A stretch of DNA of 64,000 nucleotides from Larimichthys crocea (lineage: Eukaryota > Chordata > Actinopteri > Sciaenidae), in contig NC_040012.1 of the NCBI RefSeq assembly GCF_000972845.2, positions 7,596,097 to 7,660,096 of the forward strand. The letters run 5' to 3'. The translations under genes and the position numbers were made by a program. How positions within the stretch are numbered: the first letter of the stretch is position 1; the number at the start of each line of letters is the position of its first letter. Under the pieces are notes generated by a model that was not told the DNA's origin, did not search any database, and saw only the letters and a list, made by a program, of their open reading frames with translations. Positions 39,226 to 50,217 of this stretch are shown piece by piece.

Positions 39226-40493
39226 TTGTTTAGTGTCCTGCTATTTGCATAGAATGAGTGTGATTAAATCAAAGACTCGTCGACGTTGTCTTCTACCTTC
39301 ATCTTCTCACATGAAAGACCTGTTTGAGGTGCGATTGTCATTTGATGTGTCAGTATTGGAGATTTTTCTTTTTTTTTTGGCAGGAGTTAATCCCCCCTCC
39401 TTTCATGAATATTTCTCATTATTTCTGGGAGATTAAGTGTTGGTTGCCGCCGTTGTGACAACTGTAAACACACAAAAAGAGTGCTGAAGGTGTAGATCTG
39501 GAGAAGGAGTGTAGAGTTTAACTATTAAAATTCTGCTCACTTGTTGTTGTTTCTGTGAATCTCAAATTCTCCCGGGGCTTTAATGGAGGGATATTGACTC
39601 ACAGCTCAAGAATCACAGCTCAAATGGGGATTTGTCACTTACAGCGTTCCTGTAAGATTAGCCTCTAACAGTATATTGGGACAAAATCAGCTCCATCAGT
39701 CCAGACGTGATTGTGAATGTGTCAGCGGTCTCAGAAAACGCTCCACAGCTCTGCCTTTTAAAAACTTATATCTAAATAAAGGGGCCTGGCTGTTGAAAGA
39801 ACAATATGTCACAAGCAGCCCGGGATAGATATTTACCTTTTTGATAGGAAGAGAAAATGGCAACGCTGAGAAGAGAAGGAAACTACGCCCTAACAGATTT
39901 GTCTGACATAACAATTTATCATTCTAAATTTACCCCCGGTGACAAGGAATAATGGTGTTGTTCAGGTGGACAGTTGTCATTCCAGCGACGCTGCTTTCCT
40001 CAGAGTGCTTCTTATCACTTCCGAGGGAGCACATGCTGTTAAAACAGCCCCCTCTCTCTTTGTGTCTCTCGCTGGCTATCTCCCTCCCTGAGCTGATATT
40101 TAATGTTTTAGTTATTTCAGGCTTTTTTATCTTCTTGGGTATTATCTTTCCCGCCCTGCATCCTACATTTTTCACCAGCCCAGCAACCATTTTGCCCCAA
40201 ACATGATTAACCAAGGGTAAAGACGGTGAGCACTTATCTCCTGCAGTGCAGCTTGATCCACGGAGCGCTGATGTCCACTAAGGACGGAGCTAAAGGTGGA
40301 CAATATGGAGTCACTTATGGTCAAAATAAACATTACTCCGAGCCAGTTATTGTGTATTGATGTTTATGTTCCACAGAATATCAGTGTATTGATTAATAAA
40401 GCTCAGTCCTGCAGGAGTATTGATGTGCACTCTGCTGTTTGCTTCATGTAGACTCGATTCTATGTTTGATCTTTATGAATTGTGTTTTTTCAG

Positions 40494-40629
40494 GAGCAGC
40501 CACTCACAAACCTGACGCCGTAGAGCCGGAGAAACAAACGGACCACACGGTGAAGATCGCTGGGGTCATAGCCGGCATCCTCCTCTTCGTGATCATTTTC
40601 TTAGGAGTGGTGCTCCTCATGAAGAAAAG
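40494..40629 (+). CDS. ptprk: ptprk exon: stem end and transmembrane helix
   Basis: This 136-nt exon (phase 1 in, phase 2 out) encodes [20 protein letters not shown], then [20 protein letters not shown] and LLMKK. The single membrane-spanning helix is about 22 residues (40556-40621) and ends in the stop-transfer basic MKKR. The helix text is nearly identical to human PTPRK as I recall it. R2B receptors are cut by gamma-secretase within this segment after ectodomain shedding, which releases the phosphatase fragment. The last bases AG can join either G of the exon at 49940 (giving RKLAKKRK) or A of the 30-nt cassette at 42022 (giving RRTYHSYTYYLK). The donor is GTACGC. Confidence 0.96.
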
Positions 40630-42021
40630 GTACGCTTCTTTTGTTCTTACTCGTTGAAATACTACTTGAGGATGAACTTTTCCGAGTGCTCACAACTAAG
40701 CCGTTTCTGTTTTATCATTTTGTATATTTCTCCCTCAAACGGTAGTATTGTCAGCGTCTTTCGTAAATAATTAATTTGATTATGATGATACGCCCCATTA
40801 AGGCTGTTTACAGCCATGAGATACAGTGTGCCATGAAAAATTAATCCGTTTCCACGGCACCCTCAAACAAATGCGCGAGCACTTCAATGACATTGGAGCG
40901 GGAATAGGAAAAGTGTTTTTGAGGCTTTTGTGGTATGGAGAGAGGGGGGGGGAGGAGATAAGAAAGAAAATATGATGAAAGGCTCAAAAAGGAAAGAGGA
41001 TGGCCACATAGCTGAGGGCTAAGTTTACATTAGCCCCGGACCCCATACTGGAGGGAGGTCCTCTGTACATATCCCAGCAATCAGGGGAGCTAAAGCTCAG
41101 CAAATATCAACCCCCTTTTGTCGACCAGCGAGGCTTGAAGTAACACAATGTCAGTTTCTGGAGAGATTTCGTTAGTGGACACAAGTCTCAAACAAAGATT
41201 GTGAAGCACGAGGATGAATTTCACAGTAAAACTTAAGCACGTACTGGAAAGCATGTCTTAAATGAAAGAGTAAAGGTCAGTGCAGAAGATGGGGTAGATG
41301 AAGCTGAGTGGGAAGGTATAGATGTGTATTTATATAACAATAATAATCATCTTCTGTTCTTATTTTTGACTGTAATATAAGATTCTTCATTTTCTCCAGC
41401 GGGCCTTGTTTGTGTAGCGCAGTGATCAGTGGGTGGGTGTAAAGAAAGAAAGATAGAAAGAAAATCAGCACACAGTAATGGAATTGTTTTCAATTAGCCT
41501 TAATCAAACCAGAGATGGAGATGACTTCATTGGTTGAATTCTGTGCAATTTGCCGTTACCAACAGGGAGCCGGAGTTGTGTTTAGACATTCAAACCGCTC
41601 ATTAAGTCTCCACCTTCGAGGTCAGATATGGTAATTCTTTTATAGGTGTATAAAATTATGTGTTCATAAAAAAGGGAGGGGGTTGGTTTTTAAGCGAGAG
41701 GATGGGTTGCCTCTGATTTGCCATCACGTACCGTAGAGCAGCCTCGATATCACTTAGAGAGTTTCTACTGTACATAACTATACTGAGCCCCCCTCCCCTC
41801 CCCTCCCCCCCGTCCCCTTGCAAAGCATGACATGACTCCAAGCGATCACCTTTGCCCTCATGATCACTAGTTTACCTCCACGTATGCCACCATATCTGAT
41901 TTTGTTCATTTCTACTCTTTTTTCAAACATTAATATATTTTTACTTTTTCTTTCCTTTTCATTCCATCCCCTCCCCCTCCCTCCTCCACCGCTTAAATCC
42001 TACCACCACCCCAATCGGCAG
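40630..42021 (+). other. intron between the transmembrane exon and the 30-nt cassette
   Basis: A 1.4-kb intron. From about 41900 it becomes strongly pyrimidine-rich (long T and C runs) and leads to the CAATCGGCAG acceptor. A C-rich run lies at 41788-41812. No coding sequence is seen. Confidence 0.85.
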
Positions 42022-42051
42022 AAGAACCTATCACTCCTACACTTACTACCT
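42022..42051 (+). CDS. ptprk: ptprk alternative exon, 30 nt, tyrosine-rich (RTYHSYTYY)
   Basis: This short cassette is flanked by AG at 42020-42021 and a near-consensus GTAAGT donor at 42052. It enters and leaves in phase 2. Including it changes MKKR-KLAKK to MKKR-RTYHSYTYYL-KLAKK, adding ten residues with four tyrosines directly inside the membrane. I recall a related SYSYYL-type insert after the transmembrane helix in PTPRM and PTPRT, and this supports a real alternative exon. It is preceded by a long pyrimidine tract, typical of regulated exons. Its tyrosines could be phosphorylation or membrane-interface residues, which is inference. Which tissues include it cannot be seen from DNA. Confidence 0.8.
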
Positions 42052-45000
42052 GTAAGTAACCACTTATGTGTAATGTTAGTGCCATGCTTCTCACCCACAC
42101 GCTGTTTTTTCCCCATGCATGCAAAGAGCCATGTCATCCTCCTCCCTGCTCAGAGCTATTACAGAGGCCCAACTGTAATCTCTGCCGGAGGAACGGAGGA
42201 ACGCCACTCCGCGACGCATCTCCACATGACGAGCACATCATACTGTATGTCACATTTGGCACGACTTCTGATGAAAGCACGCAGGCGCAGCTAACACCCC
42301 CTCGACGAGATTTTTTTTTTTAAAACTGCCACTGAAATGAAATTGCAGACATGATTTCTTGAATTTTAAGGAGTTTGTTTATCGTACGATGAACTAAACT
42401 GCCTTAATGATTGTACGGCTGCCAAACTCATCAAGAAAGCGAAAAAAGAAAAATCAATGCAGGAGCCTACTGCATTTTTACTGAGTGTGAATTTTTCATT
42501 TGCCTCCAATGATTTCATCTCTGTTGACTTGTCAAAGTTAGATTTTTTGAAGTGCCTATCACAGTGCATCAGTGCTTTAGTTGTGCCCAGAGCATCAATG
42601 AGCTAGTCCGAATATTTCACATTTTGTACACTTATGTATACACCCTGCATTTGCCCCAAAACAAAAAATCCAATAACGCTATGTAGACACTTTTTTACTC
42701 TGAAAATATAAGCATGAGCTGACCAATTTGGCACCATATGCATGTGATGATTTCAAGTCTTTCTCTACCCCTACTCCATCCTCTCACTCCCATCGAACCA
42801 TCTCAGCGCTCATGCTTTTTCCTTTTTCTTTTTTATTTTTCGAGCATGTTTTTTTGGGTTACTGCACGTCCATCCCATTGATTCTATGGTGATGGTGGAG
42901 TTGTGTCTCTAGCTGACAAGACGTTTGCATCACTACTCAACTGAGCTGATGTGATCTCAGAATAACCTCCTTTCTATTTAGATGTCTTCCAACATCACAA
43001 AAACAGTAGCCGCCGCGCTGCTCTATTCACTCCCCAATATAAAAGCTGATTTCGAATCACACCTCTGAATGGTAAAGAAGCTTATTCTGTAGCTCTGCCT
43101 CCCCTGCTGTAGCTCATAGGCTCCCTCTGTTACGCCCTTTGTGATGGATGCCGACTAATCTGTCTTGAGATGGCTGTGATCAGAGGACAGAATGGAGGCT
43201 GCCTCACATCAAAGAACATCTCAGAATACACCTGGAGATAATACTACTCCGCATGTCACTCATATTAGATCACAGCTGTCTTGAACAGAAAGCCCCGATG
43301 ACTTGGAGGAGTGGTGTTATCAAAGCTGAGCGCACACATTGACCGAGCTAAGGAGGAGGAGATGAGGGATGTCAGTGAAACAATCAAAATACCAGATTTG
43401 TGTTTGTGTGTTATTTGAAGTGTTACATGCAAATGGTGTTGGATTTTCAGACACCGTGCGTAGAGAGGAGATGGCGCCGACTACAAGTACGAGTTGATAG
43501 TGATTTATAGCTAATTATCAGACATGTACCTTGATGAAGAAGGGCTTGTGTGTTTGCGTTGATTGACAGTTCTTAGGTTAACCAAACTGGATGTTCTAGC
43601 TCCGAAAACATAAACCAGATCAGGCTTTACAAGGTCCCGTCAAAGAAAATCATGCATTTGTGACGTCAACAGCACCACATCCACGTTTTTCTACAGTCTC
43701 GTGTGTCAAAATGAATTGTGGGGTTTACTGTTAAGATCTAAAAGGAAGGGAACGAGTGGGCTGCGAATGTTGTGACTCCTCTCTAAAGCTGACAAGATAA
43801 CAACATAATATACAGTTAGATAAGATGAAGGATTAATGATCCCCATTGGGAAAATGTACCATGACAGCAGCAAATACTAATAGATAATAAAACACTCTGA
43901 AGTCTTCATTGAAATCACGCCGATCTTTGGAGCAAGTGATACTGTCGTCTGCGCAACATGACGCCGCCTATGATGATGCCTTTTTAAACCGTTATGAATG
44001 TCTCGAAGGTGTAGCACATCATTTATTTAATAATAACAACAAATTCAGCGATAATTTGATTGATTTTTATTCACCTAGTTCCTCCGGTGTTGCTGTTTAT
44101 TGTAGATTTACGGATCTACGGCACACTGTAAGAAGTACCGTGTCACGTTTTCACCAAGTACGACCTGAAGAATTCTCGATGAGGCCATTAACAGGTGCCA
44201 CTGCTGTGGATCATGAGTAATTGATGTTCAAAATTATGCAGGAGCGAGTCAGGGTGTCCCATTCGATAATACAACCCCCCCATCCTCCCATCTTCTCCTT
44301 AAATCTGTCTCTCGTGTCACATGTAAGAGGCACAGGTAAGCCTGGAACCATGTTGGCTAATTGGAAGAACTCGACACGATTTGTTAAGGCTGAAGCTGAA
44401 AATGTTTTGCAACCACCGCGGAAGTGTGTGTGCTCGTTTAGTCTTCTCACCCTTGCTGTTATTAGTCCCAGGGCGTTTAAGAAAATAACTAATACGTTGC
44501 ATATACCCAAAGTTTATATTGTGGAATGAATCATAGACTGCGTTCTTTAAGACTCTCTCCTCTGGAGCATCGTCTGAAGTGCTCATCTGCACTTCTAATG
44601 ACAGCCTTGTTGCCAGCCATGAGATTACAACACCTCTATGATTGATGAACCCCATTAATGCTCTCATGCATTCATCAAAGTCTTTTAAAGGCACGAGAAC
44701 ATCCTGCCGTCGCCAAAATATGCACTTTAGGTATATTGCCAGAGGTGACTGCGGGGGCTAGCACGCAACACAACATCAGTCAGTGTGCTCATTAGGGATG
44801 CAGTTACATGTGTGATCAAATATATTACTGTCCTTTTAATCAGGTGGTCGTACCGGCCGCAGTGCCTGCTGCTGGGGACAAGAAGGAGATCAATTGGCAC
44901 AGGGCAAGGGTTGAGATTGGGTCTTTATTCCCAAGAGAGTTTGATTCATCCATCAAGCGGCAGGCATGTTAAATACCGAAACATGTTCACTTTCTCTTTC

Positions 45001-48000
45001 TGACTGATTCACCAGGACTCCCTAGCACTCCTTGAACCTCAGATGTACGATCTAACTTTATAGATTTCTTCTATGTAATTATCACGTGAGATTAGATTAA
45101 ACTAATCCCTCCCTGGAAGAACTCTGAATATAAGAAACCGCTAGACAACACTTCAAATTTAACTAGAAAAGAACAACAAATTAAATATTTGGATCACGCT
45201 GCAGCACAAACAAAAAAACTAGATTCATTTTACCTTACCTTGTCTCCTGTCGTATCAAACCTAGTGTTTACTTTCCCTTGATTAAAAGCCATCAGCAGAT
45301 AATAAGACATGTGACCTACTGTTCGCATACTGAAGTTTCCCACATTGAAACCGCACAACCTGCACTGCAGCTTAATTTGCATGCATTGTTATTTTAATTA
45401 ATGTCTTTGTTTGACGTTAACGCAGTAATTCATATTTTTTAAATTAACAATGGATTAAAAGACTCATTTGAAAGAGGGTCACACAGGTGGAGGATTATTC
45501 CTGACTCTGCAAACTTTATTGTTTCGGTTCACTCTTACCGCTCTCAGCATAACTTCCAGTCACTGCGGGCTGTATTGTTTCTTTTTTTGGCAAATGAATT
45601 ACACTCAAAGTACGAGTGTAGGTGGGTACAGAGAGAGTCTGTAACCATAACTGTACCAAAACATACAAAAAGAACAAAGAGTGTGAATCATAAGTGAGAA
45701 CAGAAAGAAATGGAAATTATTTAACAGGCGATGGACTTGGACAATATTATCATGTGTTATTCTTGACATAAGATCGATTTTATTTCTTAGATATCAACAC
45801 CAAGATATCGCAACACCCCCAATGTGACTTAAACTTATAAGTTATATTGGATAGGTCCAGAGAGCAGAGGAAGTTTGATTATATCACAAAGAAATTATAA
45901 CAATTTACATCATCTTTGCGTAAAATATCTATTAATGAGTCGAGTGTTACGCTTGATGTTCCCGCCTGGTGTTTTTATTGTATCAGCTGATGAAAAACAA
46001 CTTAATTCGAGAGTGGCACGTTCTGTTTCCATCTGGCAGGTGGTCACTTATATCATAAATCTCTCATGGTGTGATGAGTGGATACATTTTATTGAGTGGC
46101 CTCAATGATAAACAAACCTGTTTCAATCTGTCTCTGCTGTAATTTCCCAAACTCCTGTGGCGTTCTATCAAGAAGGGAAACAGAGAACAGACTAAATAGG
46201 ATGTAATTCACTTTTAATAAATAAACGGCTTCGTCTTTTAGTTAAAATACAGGCAGACATATGAATGATGATCTCCTTTCTTTCTAAATCTTACTTTTCA
46301 TAATCACCTTCGCTGCACTCACTGTGTCAGAATGGAGGGGCCTACTAAACGTACCATGTATAACACAATGTGCTCAGGGCAAACACCTTCATTAAACCTT
46401 ACAAGCCGAACATGCAGCAAGAATCACATTAATTGGTACAAGCCTTGCAGATTTTTGCACCTACGAGCTCTGAATGTTGATGAGGGAGGAAGCGGCTCGA
46501 GCAGAGAAGAGGATGTCTTGCATGGCAAAGTTTTAAATGCACACGCTTGGAAAAGATACGTGATTTCTGTCACAGTTTGGCAATACACACAACAGCTCTC
46601 ATCAATACACAATCTTGTGACAATGAGAAGCTACTATGTAAAGATCTTACCTTGGGTAAAGTTACAATAATACAGGCTGAGGCTGTTTCTCCAACAATTC
46701 CCAACATTATTTACAGTAAATTTAATGTTCCTAACTTGGATTCTAACTAATCATCCGCCATGTGAGAGCGCACACGGCTCTTCATGATTGTTCTTTAATA
46801 CAATTCATTCACGTCTTTGGATAGACGGAAAAGAAAACCGCTGTGATGGACAATCTTTATTTTATTGTTTGTTAAACAAAAGAAACATTGTTACAGAATC
46901 AATGAAGCAATCAAGGTCGCAGATATCGAACAGCGTCTGTGTTCAGAAATATTTCTCGTGCCGTTTCTCCTGCTGGTAAATAAATACACATAAGATAGGA
47001 GAAGAATGCGTTAAAGTTTGAAATGAGACACAGTGCAAACAAGTGATAAAATGCCCCCACTGGGTTAAATCAAAGACGCTTCTGTTGCCCCTCCCAGCTG
47101 CGCGTCAGTCATGTAACACGCACACACCAGTGCGCCGTGGCTGTGTGTGTGCGTGTGGATCGTCTAATGAAGCCTTCTTTGTCCCAGTGTCACAAGGTTT
47201 AGGCTGCTCTAGTGCTGAAATGAGGCCCACCATGCTGAGCTCGAGGTTTTTGAAGCTCCTGTTTTAGAAGTCGCGGCAGCGTCACCTCCCACAGAACAGA
47301 CATTCTGGCAAACGTACGCAGACATACAATCCGCCGTGCAGCTTCCTTTTTTGTTGTCGCTGAACTCGTGGCGTTAGGAGCTCGGCTTACTAAGATCCTA
47401 GATATGCCAGGGCTGTCACGTACTGAACTGCAGACAGTCCCGCTAATGAGAGTTGCCTATTATAGTTACCTCGGATGTTTGCTCAGTCTTTACTTCTACA
47501 AACACCTCTGCCATCTGTCTGCATCATCCCATTCATATGCACATTCAGTGCTGTTCAAGGAAATGTGTGATTTTTATTGTCGGGCATGGCTGCAAGCAAT
47601 CAGTCCTAATTTTATTTTTTATTTTTTTTGGGGTGGGGGGGGGTCTTTCCATTTGCAGCTTTGCACTATCTACGCTGACTATCAGGGGAAATGATAAATG
47701 AACACATTCATCAACACGCACAAACACTCTTACTGTACTCTTCCTCGTACTATCTCTGTCGGCATATCAGACCCTGTGATATAGTCATCTATCATTAAAT
47801 TTTCCCTTCTTACAAATGAGGAGAGAATAGCGTGCCAATTAATCTTCATCTAACACCCACGGTGCCTAGCAAACATCCCAGTATTGCTGGTGCTTTCCTC
47901 ATTTTTGGCACTGGTGTCCTCGCAGCCTCGTTTATCTCGTAACGCTCGTGCCTCAGCTGTTACACGGGCCAGCAGAAGCGGATATCCAAGTTGTGCAGAC

Positions 48001-49939
48001 GCAGAAATAAGAACAGTGATACAGTATTAAAACCTGGATTATAGTGGTTCTTAATAGTCTTCTCCATGAGTGCACACAGTGCCGAATCAGTCTTAATATC
48101 GCCTGGGGTACATACAGCCCCCCCCCCTCGCTCCTCACTCCTCTCTATTACAATATGAAGCTATAACGGAAAATGCCATTTTGTTCCCGACTCTAATTGC
48201 AGATTAAAGACAAAAAGTGGGTCCGGCAGATGAAAATGTCACTACTTTGTCACTTTGCTTTCTGAAGAACGGATCCACTATTAGCCTCACGTCGCGGCCT
48301 TCAGAGCAAATGACTGTTTGAAGGCAGCGGGGGCCTGTTGCCATATGGCACGAGACAGAGACAAAATTGAATAAACAGAGGAGATTTGCGAAAACAACGC
48401 AGCAGGAGTGCATCATTAGACAGCAGTTGTCCGTGATAGAGACTGCAATTCAAATAGGCAGAGGGGTCACACAGAGAGTAACAAAGTGTGAGGATCAGTG
48501 TGAGGGCTGCCATAGTTAATTCTTACACCACTCGCTCCCCCTCCAGCTACGGAGCAGCGGCGTGCATATAGCTACAGTATGCTCCCACTCAAGCTGTTTG
48601 CCATCTTTCCGTAGTGATGGAGGGTTAACTCCTCCGAGTGATGATGTGATGCATTATTTATCGTGGTGGGGGAAATGTCTCCTATTTCTGGGAGGAGGTC
48701 AGAGGTCAGGGTCAGGGTAGCCCTTCGGGGATGAGTTAGGACACGTCATCAAGGTCAGAGGTTGGTAAAAAATAGAGTGAAACTTGTTTCAACTCAAACT
48801 TTCCAAATCTTTCTCCTCAGTCGCAGTCCAACTTGTTTTTAAGATGATACAATGTTGCACATAGAGACGATTTCGCATGAATCACAATCTCGCAGGTCAG
48901 ATACAATAACAATACAAGGAATTAAACTTTAAAAGATGGTTGGTCACCCAAGGACGTGTTTCAGCTGGTTGAGGGATAATTAATAAATAATTTATTCATT
49001 AGTATTTACACACCTACAGTCCTGCAATAAATCCTACCTTCAGGTTATCATCTGTATGATTAACTTCACGATCATTTTGGCAATCCAGGCTGCAGTTTGT
49101 GGTGCTGTTGAATCGTGTTGCATTACACTTTTAGTCCACCTTGTTTATATATCGATGAGAGCAGACTAAATGTTACTAGAGATAACACAACACATCAATA
49201 TAAAACCAGTGTTTTCATACACAGACAGTGTTTGTCTCCGATGGGAAGGCTGCTGCAGAGCCTGCAGCTACAGCAACAGAAGCTTGTAACCTCTTGGATT
49301 TGTGTTTTTGATCGGAGACGAACAGCAAGCAACGGGGTCACAAGACCGGAAGTGTTGCCTGATATGTTCATGAATATATCCATTGTGGGACAAAATATGA
49401 ATCTGATCCAGCGTCTCAGTCAGCACAGGTGAGGTGTGAGCTCAGCAGCTGCTTTTACATAAGAATCAGTCAGGGATACGCGCGTGCATTACATGTGCAC
49501 GTGTGCGTGAGTTTACTCCGTACACAATGCTCTAATGGTTGTTTGATCAGGAACGGATTGCTTGTAGGCTCCAGCACATCAACTCAAAGTAGGTCAATAA
49601 AAGCAGGTTGACTGTTTCAGTTCACCGTTCAACAACTCTAATTCTTCCGCCCCCAAATACTATAGCTAATTTTAAATCATCAGGGCCACTGATGTATTTG
49701 GGTTAGGGTGTCACACCTTTCCACATTCTCAAAGATTTATATTTCACTGCTTGAAAAAGCATCTGGAGCCTAATAAAACCTAATGTGACCACAGCTCGGA
49801 GCACATTAGCTCAGCCATCTCATTACATCTATGAGTCATCGCTATCAGCATCATATCAGATCAATTCAAGCACGGTCATTGGTGGGGTTTTTTTGTTTTG
49901 TTTTTGTCTGATTATCTTTTATTTCTTCCTCCTATAAAG
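42052..49939 (+). other. intron between the 30-nt cassette and the juxtamembrane exon
   Basis: A 7.9-kb AT-rich intron. A short SINE-like fragment lies near 43817-43880. The open frames at 43909-44220, 44211-44694 and 46332-46750 have no recognisable domain and no support. A G-run occurs at 47630-47643. The acceptor region is CTTCCTCCTATAAAG at 49925-49939, with a T/C-rich tract before it. Confidence 0.85.
43817..43880. repeat. possible SINE/LINE tail fragment
   Basis: The text AAGGATTAATGATCCCCATT followed by GGGAAAAT and ACAGCAGCAAATA resembles, from memory, a repeat tail that is very common in teleost genomes. There is a single copy in the window and no boundaries are visible. Confidence 0.35.
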
Positions 49940-50217
49940 GAAATTGGCCAAGAAGCGTAAGGAGACGCTGAACAGCACCCGCCAGGAGATGACCGTGATG
50001 GTCAACTCCATGGACAAGAGCTACACGGAGCAGGGCACCAACTGTGACGAGGCGCTGTCCTTCATGGACACGCACAACCACACGCTGAACACCCGCAGCG
50101 AGTGCGCGCTCACGCTCAACGGCCGCAGCGAGTGCGCGCTGACGCTCAACGGCCGCAGCGAGTGTGCGCTCACGCTCAACGGCCGCAGCGAGTGTGCACT
50201 CACTCTCAACGGCCGAG
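49940..50217 (+). CDS. ptprk: ptprk exon: juxtamembrane region with expanded tandem repeat
   Basis: This 278-nt exon (phase 2 in, phase 1 out) encodes KLAKKRKETLNSTRQEMTVM, VNSMDKSYTEQGTNCDEALS and FMDTHNHTLNT, then four copies of RSECALTLNG and a final arginine. Up to FMDTHN it matches human PTPRK as I recall it, where the text then goes directly to LNGRS. The exon is therefore about 40 residues longer than expected. The repeat is in frame, has no stop, and ends four bases before a GTAAGA donor. The basic KLAKKRK stretch lies just under the membrane. The segment is presumably flexible and cytoplasmic, placed between the membrane and the D1 wedge. The expanded part brings four cysteines and four RSE motifs. 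Expansion, an assembly artefact or a polymorphic VNTR are the possible explanations, and the clean frame argues for genuine coding sequence. Confidence 0.93.
50094..50213 (+). repeat. ptprk: coding minisatellite, 4 x 30 bp (RSECALTLNG units)
   Basis: Four head-to-tail 30-bp units occupy 50094-50123, 50124-50153, 50154-50183 and 50184-50213. They differ at only four sites (unit positions 12, 15, 18 and 21), each a third codon position and each synonymous: TGC/TGT, GCG/GCA, CTC/CTG, ACG/ACT. A diverged half unit (50079-50093, HTLNT) precedes them and matches 11 of 15 bases of the unit's tail. The tract is GC-rich compared with its surroundings. Confidence 0.95.

Larger units (their letters stand above)
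38230..40493 (+). other. intron between the stem and transmembrane exons
   Basis: A 2.3-kb intron with a CT/CTGT low-complexity tract at 38938-39006 and a GT microsatellite at 39200-39225. Between them, 39034-39117 is an open, GC-richer stretch followed by a GTCAGG donor-like site, but it lacks a convincing acceptor. The intron ends in TGTGTTTTTTCAG. Confidence 0.87.

Noticed and set aside
39034..39252. GC-richer open stretch with a donor-like GTCAGG at 39118, considered as a cassette exon between the stem and transmembrane exons
   Set aside because: There is no convincing acceptor (a CT microsatellite runs into it), the frame needed for phase 1 contains a stop, and no known counterpart comes to mind.
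43909..44220. 103-aa open frame after the SINE-like fragment
   Set aside because: No homology can be recognised, there is no splice or promoter logic, and codon use is not different from intron background.
50021..50209. Minus-strand open frame with a repeated VSAHSLRPLS peptide
   Set aside because: It is the antisense reading of the coding minisatellite. The + strand frame joins neighbouring exons in phase and matches the known protein.
50094..50213. Regular short repeats considered as a CRISPR array
   Set aside because: The units are directly adjacent with no spacers, lie in a vertebrate coding exon and keep the reading frame.
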